The translations under genes and the position numbers were made by a program. Positions 18,877 to 27,598 of a DNA stretch of 64,000 nucleotides are shown here, one piece after another (position 1 is the first letter of the stretch; each line of letters starts with the position of its first letter). The stretch covers positions 62,001 through 126,000 of the forward strand of contig JAFKFH010000017.1 of NCBI GenBank assembly GCA_017307375.1. The letters are read 5' to 3'. This DNA is from Alphaproteobacteria bacterium (GTDB taxonomy: Bacteria > Pseudomonadota > Alphaproteobacteria > Ferrovibrionales > Ferrovibrionaceae). A model generated the notes under the pieces. That model had not been told where the DNA came from and did no database searches. It saw only the letters and a list, made by a program, of their open reading frames with translations.

Positions 18877-20210
18877 TTCTCGCGCAGCGCCCGATCCCAG
18901 GCACGGGTCAGCGGGCTCATCATGTAGGCCAGCGCGGTGCGCGCGCGCAGCGGGATGATGACGTCCACGTTCATGCCCGGTGCCAGCGCCACGCCTGCCG
19001 CCGCCAGTTCGGCCACATCGACCGACGACGTGATCGAGAAATAATCCTGGTTCGTGCGCGGATCGTTGAGCCGGTCGGCGGAGACCTTGAGCACCTGGCC
19101 GCTGACCTTGGGCATCGCCGACTGCTTGAACGCCGTCAGCCGGACTTCGGTCGTCATGCCCGGCCGGATCTCCTCGACGGCATCGGGCGACACCCGGGTT
19201 TCCGCGACCAGCGGGCTGTCGACCGGCACGATCTCGAGCACCACGTCGCCGCGATTGATGACGCCGCCGACGGTAAAGATCTTCATCCCGACGACATAGC
19301 CGCCCATCGGTGCGACGAGCGCGACACGGGCCAGCACATCCTTGGCGGCATGCAGCCGCGGCCCCAGATCGAACAGCCGCGCGGTGACGTCGCGCAGCGA
19401 TTCGGCGACTTCGCTCTGCCGGTCACGTTCGAGCTGGCCCAACTGGATCTCGGTCTCGCCGATCTGCTGGCTGAGCCGGGCAACCGTGGCCCGCAGATCC
19501 GCCGCGGTACCCTGGAGAGCTGCGACCGAGCGCTGGAGATCCAGCAGGCGGCTCTTGGTCGCATAACCTTCGTCGTAAAGCGATTTCACGTCCCTGGCCT
19601 GCTCGCCGGCCAGGGCGAGTTGCCGGTCGGTCGCCGCGATCTGGCCGCGCGCGCCGATGATCTGTTCCTTCAGCTGCTCGATGCGCTGCCGCTGGATATC
19701 GCGCAAGCCGCTGATCGACCGCCGACGGGCGGCAAACTGGTCGCGCTGGGATTGCAGGTACTGGGCGACGATCGGTTCGGCGGCGGCACGGGCCTGCAGC
19801 GACGCCGGAAAGACGACCTCGTCCAGGTCCTTCTGCTCGGCCAGCAGCCTCGATTCGAGTGCCTGCAGCGAGTCGAACTGGGCCTGCAGCGAATCGACAT
19901 TCGCCCTCGGCCCGACATCGTCCAGGCGCACCAGCGTCTGGCCGGCGCGTACCTTCTCGCCTTCCTTGACCAGGATGGCCGCGACGATGCCGCCATCGAG
20001 ATGCTGCACCGCCTGGCGGTTGCCCTCGACCTTGATCACCCCGACGCTGACCACCGCAGAATTCAGCGGCGCCAGCGCCGCCCAGCCGACGAGCACACCG
20101 AAGAACAGCACCAGGATCGTCACCCCGGCCAGTATCGCTCGGCGCGTGCCGCTGTTGCCCAGGATGCTGGGCGGATGGTGACTTTGATAGGGCAGCAGTT
20201 CCTGGCTCAT
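18873..20210 (-). CDS. Type I secretion membrane fusion protein, HlyD family
   Basis: 445-residue periplasmic adaptor. One N-terminal membrane helix (residues ~25-47), a lipoyl half-motif VQHLDGGIVAAILVKEGEKV near 68, a long coiled coil (~95-275) and the second lipoyl half with APMGGYVVGM near 300 match PrtE/HlyD proteins. It bridges the inner-membrane ABC protein encoded next to it and a TolC-type channel, for which 34299-35696 is the obvious candidate. Coupled by ATGA to the ABC gene upstream and to the formyltransferase downstream. Confidence 0.93.
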   Translation of the reverse strand: MSQELLPYQSHHPPSILGNSGTRRAILAGVTILVLFFGVLVGWAALAPLNSAVVSVGVIKVEGNRQAVQHLDGGIVAAILVKEGEKVRAGQTLVRLDDVGPRANVDSLQAQFDSLQALESRLLAEQKDLDEVVFPASLQARAAAEPIVAQYLQSQRDQFAARRRSISGLRDIQRQRIEQLKEQIIGARGQIAATDRQLALAGEQARDVKSLYDEGYATKSRLLDLQRSVAALQGTAADLRATVARLSQQIGETEIQLGQLERDRQSEVAESLRDVTARLFDLGPRLHAAKDVLARVALVAPMGGYVVGMKIFTVGGVINRGDVVLEIVPVDSPLVAETRVSPDAVEEIRPGMTTEVRLTAFKQSAMPKVSGQVLKVSADRLNDPRTNQDYFSITSSVDVAELAAAGVALAPGMNVDVIIPLRARTALAYMMSPLTRAWDRALREK

Positions 20211-21925
20211 GACGCCTGTACCTCGGCCGGGCCGATCGCTTCCGGCCCGGCCGGCCGGGCCGACGCGGCCCGGGCCTGGTCGATGGTACCGAAGAACTGA
20301 ACCCCGCCATCGCGCAGCGCCAGAACGCGATCGGCCATGTCCATCAGCGCGCGCTTGTGGGTGATCAGCACCACGGTGCAGCCGGCGGCACGCAAGCCCC
20401 GCACGGCGTTGAGCAATGCCGCCTCGCCGAATGAATCGAGATTGGAATTCGGCTCGTCCAGGACCACCAGCTTGGGTTCGCCGAAAACCGCGCGGGCCAG
20501 TCCGATCAGCTGGCGCTGGCCTCCCGACAGCTGCGACGCGGTATCGTCCAACTCGGTGTCATAGGCCTTGGGCAAGCGGGCGATGGTTTCGTGAATGCCC
20601 ACCATCTCGGCGGCGGCGATCACGTCCTCGTTGCTGGCCTCGCGGAACCGGGCAATGTTGTCGCGCACCGTTCCCGGCAGCAGCGAGACCGACTGCGGCA
20701 GATAGCCGACATGGTGGCCGAAATCATCCCGGTTCCAGCGGAAGACGTCGAGGCCGTCCAGCCGCACGGCGCCAAGGCTCGGCTTGATCACACCCAGCAA
20801 AAGCCGGGCCAGCGTCGTCTTGCCCGAGGCACTGGGGCCGACCACGACCAGGAGTTCACCGGGCTGCACCGCAAAGCTGACATCACGCAGGATCGGACGC
20901 TGGCGGGCGCTACGGGTGTATGAGACATGCTCGACGGATAGCCGCCCCTGCGGGGCTGCCGTGGTCACGATGCTGTTGCGGTCGCGCTCGGAGTCGCCTG
21001 TCAGCAGTTGATCTAGCCGCTCCAGGGCGCCGCGCGCCACGGCGAAGCTCTGCCAGCCGGTGATCAGCCTGTCGGTCGGAGACAGCAGCATGCGGAACAG
21101 GATCATCGTGGCAAACATGCCGCCATAGGTGATCTCGCCTCCGATCACCAGCAGCGCCCCGACCGCCAGCCCGATCGAGGAAAGGAACGAACGCATGAAC
21201 TCGCTGAAGGTCAGCAGCGTGATCTCGGAGATCCGCACCGCTCCCTGCTCGGCCAGTGCCTCGTCACGTCGCGCGCGCCAGCGGGAAATGACCGCCGCCT
21301 GCATGCCGGTCGCCTGGATCACCTCGGCATTGCGCAGCAGGCCCATCGCCGCGACCATCGAGCGGAACCCCGACCCGCTGGCATTGGCGACCTGCTTGTT
21401 CTGGACCGCCCGGCGCACGATCGACACCCCGGTGACCAGCAACGCAGCCACCACGGCCAGCGCCCCGACATAGACGTGGATGGCGAAGGCCATTGCAATA
21501 TAGATGACGATCCAGGGGGCATCGAAGAAGGCACGCGCCCCGGTATTGCTGGCGAAGCCGCGAACGCCGTCGAGATCATGCAACGGCCCGCCATTGCGAT
21601 ATTCCGGCTTTTCAGCCGTGGCCGCGATGGCGGCGTCCAGCACCCGCCCGGCCAGCAGGCGGTCGACATGCTCGCCGATCCTGGTCATCACGATCGAGCG
21701 GATTTCGTCGAGCACGGCCAGGGTGATCAGGGCCACGGCCAGCAAGAGCGTCAGTACGGCAAGCGTGACCACGCTGCCACTGGCCAGGACGCGATCGCCG
21801 ACCTGGATCATGTAGATGACCGGGCCCAGCTGCAGCAGGTTGATCCCGGCGCTGAACAGCCCCGCCGCCCAGAAGGCGCCGCGGCATGATCGGATCGCCG
21901 CCCGGATCGGCGAGGCCTCAGCCAC
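20207..21925 (-). CDS. Type I secretion ABC permease/ATPase, PrtD-like
   Basis: 572-residue fused exporter subunit. Six membrane helices lie in residues ~15-320, with no peptidase C39 domain, as in RTX/protease exporters. The ATPase domain has Walker A GPSASGKTT, Q-loop YLPQSVSLLPGTV, signature LSGGQRQLIGLARAV and Walker B LVVLDEPNSNLD. The long frame begins upstream, but those ~40 residues are low-homology. The GTG at 21925 overlaps the preceding stop by 8 bp, gives the usual family length, and is preceded by AGGG. Probable cargo is the RTX protein at 32606-33736. Confidence 0.92.
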   Translation of the reverse strand: MAEASPIRAAIRSCRGAFWAAGLFSAGINLLQLGPVIYMIQVGDRVLASGSVVTLAVLTLLLAVALITLAVLDEIRSIVMTRIGEHVDRLLAGRVLDAAIAATAEKPEYRNGGPLHDLDGVRGFASNTGARAFFDAPWIVIYIAMAFAIHVYVGALAVVAALLVTGVSIVRRAVQNKQVANASGSGFRSMVAAMGLLRNAEVIQATGMQAAVISRWRARRDEALAEQGAVRISEITLLTFSEFMRSFLSSIGLAVGALLVIGGEITYGGMFATMILFRMLLSPTDRLITGWQSFAVARGALERLDQLLTGDSERDRNSIVTTAAPQGRLSVEHVSYTRSARQRPILRDVSFAVQPGELLVVVGPSASGKTTLARLLLGVIKPSLGAVRLDGLDVFRWNRDDFGHHVGYLPQSVSLLPGTVRDNIARFREASNEDVIAAAEMVGIHETIARLPKAYDTELDDTASQLSGGQRQLIGLARAVFGEPKLVVLDEPNSNLDSFGEAALLNAVRGLRAAGCTVVLITHKRALMDMADRVLALRDGGVQFFGTIDQARAASARPAGPEAIGPAEVQAS

Positions 21926-24224
21926 GGCCGTTCGCCCTGGTGATAGCGAGCGCGGCCGACACCGGTCCGGCCCAGTCGCCAAGCCCACCGGCGGACTCGA
22001 TGCGCGCCAGCAGCTCATGCGCCGCGGGATAGTCGCGCCGGCCATTCAGCAGGTGATAGGCCCAGGCGACCAGCAACGGCAGGCGCCCGGCCTCGTCTTC
22101 TCCGGGCGGCGCGGCAATCGCCGGCTCGATCAGCGGAGCCAGCAGTGCGGCGGCCTCGTACTGGCCGGTAAAGACCGCCTGGCGAAACACGGCCTCGACC
22201 ACCGGTGCGGACGGCCCGGCGTTGCCCTGGGCAGTCAGCGCGCCCGCGGCGGCCAGCGGCGCCTCGGCGAAACGGGCGAGCCAGGCATTGATCATCAATT
22301 GCCGCTGCAGCGCCAGCAGGTCGGCGCAATCAGGGTGCAGGGCCGCGCAGGCGGCGAGGATCGCGCCGGCCTCCTCGATATCGCCGCCCAGGCCCAATTG
22401 CTGGCGCGCCAACGCCACCAGCAGATCGACCAGTCCCGCCTGCAGCGCGGGGGCGACCGCGGAGACCGGCGGGGGCAGCGGTGCCGCCGGCGCCTCGCGG
22501 CCATCCAGAAGCGCGTGCCAGGCAAGCGCGCGCATCACGGTCTGGCGGGTCGCCACCGGGTCGCCGGCATTGCAGCGATGAATACCGAGGCCGGTCAGGA
22601 AACGGACATAGGCGGGCAGCCGCCCGGACCGGATGATCGTATCGGGGTTGCCGGCGGCCGCCGCATCGAACGACGCGGCGATGGCCAGGACCCGCTCGTG
22701 CGGAACCGATGCCAGCAGGTCGACGGCGATGGCCGCAGCCTCGGCGTCGCCGGCGGCGATACGCAGGGCGGCCATGTCAGCGAAGTCGCGCAACGCTGCC
22801 TCGTCGCCGCCATGGGCCAGCGCAAGCGACGCCAGCCGCCCCCGGACGGCAAGATCCGGATCGTCGCCGAGTTCGCCGGCGATATCCGCGACGGCCGCCC
22901 GGATCCAGCCGGAGGCATCCGGCACCGGCGGTATCTGGCACATGGCGATGAGCGCCGCGCGGGCAGCATCGCCGGCGGTGGCGTTCAGTTCGCCGTCGGC
23001 GATGTGCTCGCGCGCCAGGATGTCGTGATAGCGACGGGCATGGCTGCTGGCCGCAACCAGCATGCGAGCCGCCGCATGCGGGTCGCGAGCGTGATTGAGC
23101 AGCCAGACGCCCAGGTGATTGGCGACGACAGGCAGGTTGAGCGGCGCCCGATCGATGAAGGCACGCACGTCGCGGCCGTCCGGCGCGGGCCAGGTCTCGG
23201 GCGCATCGAGATCGATGGCATAGCCGTCGCGAAAATGGTCGCGCAGGCGCGGCAGCAGCGCGGCGGCGCGGTCGGTGGCGCCCGTGATCATCCATTGCTT
23301 GAAGGCGCGGTAGATGAAGCCGGAGGCCAGGGCCGGATCGTCGGCGCAGCGGGCAAGCCGATCTTCGAAATAGGCGCCCAGCGCGGCGGCGAGATCGTCG
23401 GGTGCGGCGACGAGGGCCGGGGGCGCGCCGGCCTTGGCCCAGACGATCGTGGTTTCCGGCCCCTGCTCGATGACGTGATGATGCAGCCCGGCCTGGTCCA
23501 GCAGGCGGCCGAGCCCGTCGCGCGAGAAGACGGCGAGATGAGCCCCCGGGCTCAGCGCCGCCAGCACGGTCGTCGGCGTATTGCCCTCGGCCACGGCCTC
23601 CACCGACGGTGTGGTCAGGACCAGCATGCCGTCAGGGGCAAGCCCGGCGGCGGCGACCCGCAGGAAGGCGGCGGGATCGTCGACATGCTCGATCAGTTCC
23701 GAGCAGTAGATGACATCCTGCGGGCCCAGCCGGGCGGCCAGCGCCGCGTCGAAATAGCCCGAGCGCACATCCAGGCCCAGCGCCGCGCGCCCCGCGGCCG
23801 CGAGCGGCGACGGATCGACGCCGATGCCGGCCAGGCCATGGCGCCAGCGCAGGAAATCGAGCGAAAAGCCGAAGCTGCAACCGATCTCGAGATAGCGGGT
23901 GGCCGCCGAGAACGGCACGCGCGCCAGCGGCGCCAGCATCACGTCGATGCCGGCCCCCTTCTCGACGTAGAACTTGACCGAAAAGCCGGCCTCGGTCGCA
24001 TTCTCGTAAGCGACGCGGTCGCGCGGCAGCATGAACAGGCTGTCGCAATCGGGGCAGCGGTGAAGCTGGCGCAAGGCATGCGGCGGCGCGGCATCGTTGA
24101 CCGCCAGCACCAGTTCGGCATCGACCGAGGCGCCGCAGACCGAGCAGGATGCCGGGACGCGCCGTCCGCGATACCAGGTGATGACGTCGGGCGCCGGGGC
24201 CAGCGCCCGGGCCGCGGCGGTCAC
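21918..24224 (-). CDS. Large SAM methyltransferase with zinc-knuckle start and helical C-terminal region
   Basis: 768 residues. A four-cysteine knuckle (CSVCG ... CPDCD, residues ~24-65) is followed by a class I methyltransferase with motif I YLEIGCSFGFSLDF near 110 and SELIEHVDDP near 170. Residues ~300-768 are an Ala-rich helical, TPR-like region of unknown role. A paralogue with the same FYVEKGA-ID-ML and YLEIGC-FGFSLDF blocks is encoded at 35719-37293. The frame is open upstream in the opposite sense of homology; I set the start at the GTG in the GTGA overlap (24224). Relatives methylate sugars; target unknown. Confidence 0.75.
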   Translation of the reverse strand: MTAAARALAPAPDVITWYRGRRVPASCSVCGASVDAELVLAVNDAAPPHALRQLHRCPDCDSLFMLPRDRVAYENATEAGFSVKFYVEKGAGIDVMLAPLARVPFSAATRYLEIGCSFGFSLDFLRWRHGLAGIGVDPSPLAAAGRAALGLDVRSGYFDAALAARLGPQDVIYCSELIEHVDDPAAFLRVAAAGLAPDGMLVLTTPSVEAVAEGNTPTTVLAALSPGAHLAVFSRDGLGRLLDQAGLHHHVIEQGPETTIVWAKAGAPPALVAAPDDLAAALGAYFEDRLARCADDPALASGFIYRAFKQWMITGATDRAAALLPRLRDHFRDGYAIDLDAPETWPAPDGRDVRAFIDRAPLNLPVVANHLGVWLLNHARDPHAAARMLVAASSHARRYHDILAREHIADGELNATAGDAARAALIAMCQIPPVPDASGWIRAAVADIAGELGDDPDLAVRGRLASLALAHGGDEAALRDFADMAALRIAAGDAEAAAIAVDLLASVPHERVLAIAASFDAAAAGNPDTIIRSGRLPAYVRFLTGLGIHRCNAGDPVATRQTVMRALAWHALLDGREAPAAPLPPPVSAVAPALQAGLVDLLVALARQQLGLGGDIEEAGAILAACAALHPDCADLLALQRQLMINAWLARFAEAPLAAAGALTAQGNAGPSAPVVEAVFRQAVFTGQYEAAALLAPLIEPAIAAPPGEDEAGRLPLLVAWAYHLLNGRRDYPAAHELLARIESAGGLGDWAGPVSAALAITRANGRG

Positions 24225-25192
24225 AGCCACGCGCCGAGATCGGACGGGCGTTGCGCCGGCCCGCCCTGGGGCGGTTGCGGCGCCTGGCGGGGTGCGCCGG
24301 GACTGGCGGCGGCAGCGGTACGGCGGATCAGCCGGACCTTGATGCAAACGATGACGTCGCCATCGGGCACCCGGCAAGTGGCGCCGTTGCGCACCGGCGG
24401 CACTGCGCCGCAGCGGCGGCCGACCACGGCATATTCGACGTCGAGCCCGCGCTGCTGGAGTGCGGGGCTCAGCTTCAGCGCGATGCCGACCATGCCGAGC
24501 CCCTGCCCCCGGGTGCCGCAATAGCTGCCCAAAGGCATCCAGCGGGTTTCGCGCCGATTGGCGAATCCGGCACGATAGGTCAGCCCATCGGCGGGAAAGC
24601 GCGGGTCGACGGCTGTGACGGCGAAGCCTTCCATCTGCTGGCGTGCCTGCGTGTCGCCGACCCAGACATCGGTCGCGCCGCGCCGGTCACCCAGCATCGC
24701 ATTGTGGGCGAGGAGTTCGAGCACGCCGGACACCGGCTGCGATTCGATGGCCCGGGGTGCCGCGGCACGCGGCTGTGCAGGCCGTCCCACCTGCGGACCA
24801 GGCGTCTGCGCCTGGGGTCCGGTGCCCGCGGCAGCCTGGTCCAGCAACGCGCTGAGCGGCAGGATCGCGATGTCGAGATTGCTTTGCGCCGCGCCCTGAG
24901 CCCGGTAGGTGGTGATCAGGATCTGTCCACCGCTGGGCGGCACGCGGAACACGACTTGGTCGCCCCTCTGCTGCAACCAACCTTCCCTGCCACCGCCACT
25001 CATGATCTCGATCGGCTCGCCCTTGCCGGCCGGCGGATGCAACCCGGCGATCTGGGCGCTCGGCACGGTGAAATGGCCGATAGCCTGCGGTGCCCGCGCC
25101 GTCGAGCGCAAGGTTGCCAGGTAGAATCCCGCCTGCAACGGGATGAACTGAACTTCCGCGGCGATTGGATTGATGCGGCGTGGCGATGACAT
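24221..25192 (-). CDS. Hypothetical protein, first gene of the type I secretion operon
   Basis: 323 residues, family not recognised. Residues ~1-120 look beta-rich (FYLATLRSTARAPQAIGHF, GGQILITTYRAQG). Residues ~125-155 are a Gln/Pro/Ala/Gly linker. A second compact domain with three or four cysteines (GSYCGTRGQG, GRRCGAVPP, ATCRVPDGD) covers ~165-285, and the tail is Pro/Gln-rich. No signal peptide is seen. I preferred the ATG at 25192 to the TTG at 25225. It overlaps the methyltransferase (GTGA), so it belongs to the secretion/glycan operon and may be a substrate-specific accessory factor. The 222 bp upstream hold no gene and probably carry the operon promoter, but no clear promoter boxes were identified. 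Confidence 0.6.
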   Translation of the reverse strand: MSSPRRINPIAAEVQFIPLQAGFYLATLRSTARAPQAIGHFTVPSAQIAGLHPPAGKGEPIEIMSGGGREGWLQQRGDQVVFRVPPSGGQILITTYRAQGAAQSNLDIAILPLSALLDQAAAGTGPQAQTPGPQVGRPAQPRAAAPRAIESQPVSGVLELLAHNAMLGDRRGATDVWVGDTQARQQMEGFAVTAVDPRFPADGLTYRAGFANRRETRWMPLGSYCGTRGQGLGMVGIALKLSPALQQRGLDVEYAVVGRRCGAVPPVRNGATCRVPDGDVIVCIKVRLIRRTAAAASPGAPRQAPQPPQGGPAQRPSDLGAWL

Positions 25193-25414
25193 GGCCGGTA
25201 AGCGCCCCCATTTATTCTGTGTCAACTTTATAGCCGCTACCGGGCCGCGTCGCGAGAGGCCTTGGCGACAGTCGCGAAAATCGCGGGCGCCCGGCAGGGT
25301 CCGGGCAGGCGCGATCAGCGTTGCGAACGGGCCATGCCCAAGGTTCGGATAGGCGAGCGCGGAGAGAAATCGTCATTTGTCGCAGGAAAAACCAGCCGAG
25401 CGCCCGGTGCCCCC

Positions 25415-26209
25415 CTACAGTCGGTCCGACAGGGATGCCTCCCGAAAGGCGAGATAAGAAATACCAGCTGAAACGACGACATAGGCAGCGCCGCACAGGG
25501 CAAACAGCCCGAACTTTCCATCGATCTGGCTTGAAGACAGGGCGATGCTGCGGAAAACCTCGAGGAATTCGCTGACCGGATTGATCTTGAACACCCACCG
25601 CAGCGCTTCCGGCGCGGCATCGGGGAAGTAGACCACCGGCGTCAGGAAGAACCAGAGCTGAAGCAGTACGGGAAAAACGTGCCGCAGTTCCTCGATCCAC
25701 ACATTGGCGACGGCAAGCAACATGCCGATCGCGGCAGTGCATATGCAGAAAAGCAGCAAGGCCAGGATCCCGGTGAAGATCTGGGCCGCGTCGATCTGGC
25801 CGGCACCGGTCGCCGCCAGCGCGATCGCCAGCATGACCAGCGAGACCGCCAGTTCGACCGTGCAGGCCGCGACCGCCGCGACGGGAATCGCCGGCACGCT
25901 GACCCTGACCCGCGACAGGATCGCCCGCTGATCGGTCAGCGAGGTCATCGCGCGCGATATCGCCTTGGCGAAGAACTGCCAGATGACGATGCCGGAATAG
26001 ACATAAAGCCAATAGGGAGCGGCACCGGCCTCCGCGGTCCGGCCGCGGCCGAAAATACCTTCCAGGAAAACCGCGAACAGCCCGACATAGAGGGCCTGCT
26101 GAACCAGGAACCAGGCGAGGCCGCGATAGAGCGTCCGGTACTGGATCGTCAGATCGCGATAGGCGAAGACCCCCACCGTGCGCCAGAACAGGCGCCAGCC
26201 ATCAGCCAT
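25415..26209 (-). CDS. wzm: Polysaccharide ABC exporter permease, Wzm-like
   Basis: 264-residue ABC-2 permease with six membrane helices. YRDLTIQYRTLYRGLAWFLVQ near residue 18 is the amphipathic entry segment, and YFPDAAPEALRWVFKINPVS near 200 is the conserved periplasmic loop of O-antigen/teichoic acid permeases. It pairs with the Wzt-like ATPase at 15714-16913 to flip a lipid-linked glycan across the inner membrane. The ATG at 26209 overlaps the GroES-like gene by 8 bp; the frame extends 15 codons further but without homology. Confidence 0.9.
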   Translation of the reverse strand: MADGWRLFWRTVGVFAYRDLTIQYRTLYRGLAWFLVQQALYVGLFAVFLEGIFGRGRTAEAGAAPYWLYVYSGIVIWQFFAKAISRAMTSLTDQRAILSRVRVSVPAIPVAAVAACTVELAVSLVMLAIALAATGAGQIDAAQIFTGILALLLFCICTAAIGMLLAVANVWIEELRHVFPVLLQLWFFLTPVVYFPDAAPEALRWVFKINPVSEFLEVFRSIALSSSQIDGKFGLFALCGAAYVVVSAGISYLAFREASLSDRL

Positions 26210-26528
26210 TCTCGGGTTGCTCCACCCCGGGCCGACCATCGGGCCCGCGGGCAACCAGGAGGATGTCGTCCGCCGAGAGGATCAGCAGATCGTCCCTGCC
26301 GACCAGAATACGCCGGCCGGTCAGCGGCTCGTAGAAGACCTGGTCGCCGGCATGGATTGCCGACCCGGTCTCTTCGTTGAACCCGAGGCCGACGGCCAGC
26401 ACGGTGCCGTGCTGCAGCCCCTCGAGCACGGCCAGCGCCGAACTGGCGAGGCGCTGGGCCGGCTGCACCAGATAGGCGAGGCCCGGGGGGCGCAGTTCGG
26501 CCAGGCGCCAGGCGGGGGCGCGCTTCAT
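26202..26528 (-). CDS. GroES-like (Cpn10-fold) small protein
   Basis: 108 residues matching the co-chaperonin fold along most of its length. LRPPGLAYLV (12-21) aligns with the GroES start RPLHDRVIV. GTVLAVGLG (41-49) aligns with GEVLAVGNG. GDQVFYEPLTGRRI (61-74) aligns with GD-V-F-xxxG. DDLLILSADDILLV (79-92) aligns with EEVLIMSESDILAIV. The mobile loop that binds GroEL is altered: residues 22-40 lack GGIVL but keep a hydrophobic AVL. No groEL is in the window. It is inserted between RgpF (ATGA overlap) and Wzm (8-bp overlap), so it is translated with the glycan genes. It may fold a locus product or use the fold for another purpose. Confidence 0.75.
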   Translation of the reverse strand: MKRAPAWRLAELRPPGLAYLVQPAQRLASSALAVLEGLQHGTVLAVGLGFNEETGSAIHAGDQVFYEPLTGRRILVGRDDLLILSADDILLVARGPDGRPGVEQPENG

Positions 26529-27535
26529 CGCCACCGGTTCCGCAGGCCGAGCTTGAGATGGTCGTCGACCATCGACACGTCGAAGTCGAACTGCTCGCGC
26601 ACCACCTCGCGCCAGGTATGGACCTGGGGAACCGACTGGCGATTGTGCATCAGCAGGTCGCGCTTGATGAACGGGAAACCATGCCGGCGAATCATGTAGT
26701 CCCACAGGAAGTGAGTGACGTTGACCGGCACCGCCCCCGCCATCGCCTCGGAGACCCGACGCAGATAGATGCTGTCGACGAAGGTCGGATTGCGCAGGCT
26801 GGCGGTCGTCACCTCGCGCGCCAGCTGATCGTAGGAAAACCGGGCGCGGCAGCGCAGCCCGGCGCGCAGCAGCGCCTGGGTCAGCCCGATCTCGTAGCGC
26901 CGGACGACGAACTCCTTGTTCGCGCTGTGCCGGAATTGGCGCCAGAATCCAAGCCAGGCGTTGCTCTGCAAGGCGCGGCGATGCACCACCATGAAATAGC
27001 TCTGGAGGTGGAAATGCCGCTGCCAGCTGTCGGTGAGCGACCACAGATCGGCGCCGGCCGCATCCATCTCGGCCAGCATCTCGTCCAGCGGGCCGAACGG
27101 GCCGTAGACGCTGTCATTGGCCAGCAGCAGCGTGTCGAGCTGTTCTGTATCGGTCAGCCCGACGATCGCATCGCGCCAGGCGCCAAAGTCGTAGCCCCGA
27201 TTGTGCCGGCGCACCACCGCATGGCAGCGCGGCGCCAGCGCCGCCAGGTCGTCCGCCGCCAGCCGGTCGGAGTTCGTCACGAAGATCACCGCGAACCCGG
27301 CCGCTGCCAGGGCATCCACCTGATGCAGCACATAGCGATGGATCATCGACAGGCGGTCGTAGTTCAGAAGGATCGCCACCTTGGCGATCCCCTTGACCGA
27401 CAGTGTCCCGTGCGGCATTTCGGCGATATGGCTGGTGTCGTGCCACGCCATCAGGTGATGGCGCGCCACACCGGCGGCATACAGCGTCTCGGCTGCCGTC
27501 ATCGCCGCCAATGCCCGCAGATGCCTCAGCTTCAA
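26525..27535 (-). CDS. RgpF-like rhamnan synthesis protein
   Basis: 336 residues of the RgpF family, glycosyltransferases that build rhamnose-containing surface glycans. Landmarks are VAILLNYDRLSMIHRYVLH near residue 52, HNRGYDFGAWRDAI near 111, LLLANDSVYGPFGPLDEML near 136 and SWQRHFHLQSYFMVV near 170. The family match suggests rhamnose or a related deoxysugar in the product, but donor and linkage are unknown. It starts 63 bp after the GT4 gene and overlaps the GroES-like gene by ATGA. Confidence 0.85.
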   Translation of the reverse strand: MKLRHLRALAAMTAAETLYAAGVARHHLMAWHDTSHIAEMPHGTLSVKGIAKVAILLNYDRLSMIHRYVLHQVDALAAAGFAVIFVTNSDRLAADDLAALAPRCHAVVRRHNRGYDFGAWRDAIVGLTDTEQLDTLLLANDSVYGPFGPLDEMLAEMDAAGADLWSLTDSWQRHFHLQSYFMVVHRRALQSNAWLGFWRQFRHSANKEFVVRRYEIGLTQALLRAGLRCRARFSYDQLAREVTTASLRNPTFVDSIYLRRVSEAMAGAVPVNVTHFLWDYMIRRHGFPFIKRDLLMHNRQSVPQVHTWREVVREQFDFDVSMVDDHLKLGLRNRWR

Positions 27536-27598
27536 GATTGTCCCCGCCCCTATCGTCCCTTGACCGGCGATGCCGGGATCCGGCCAATCTATAGGATA

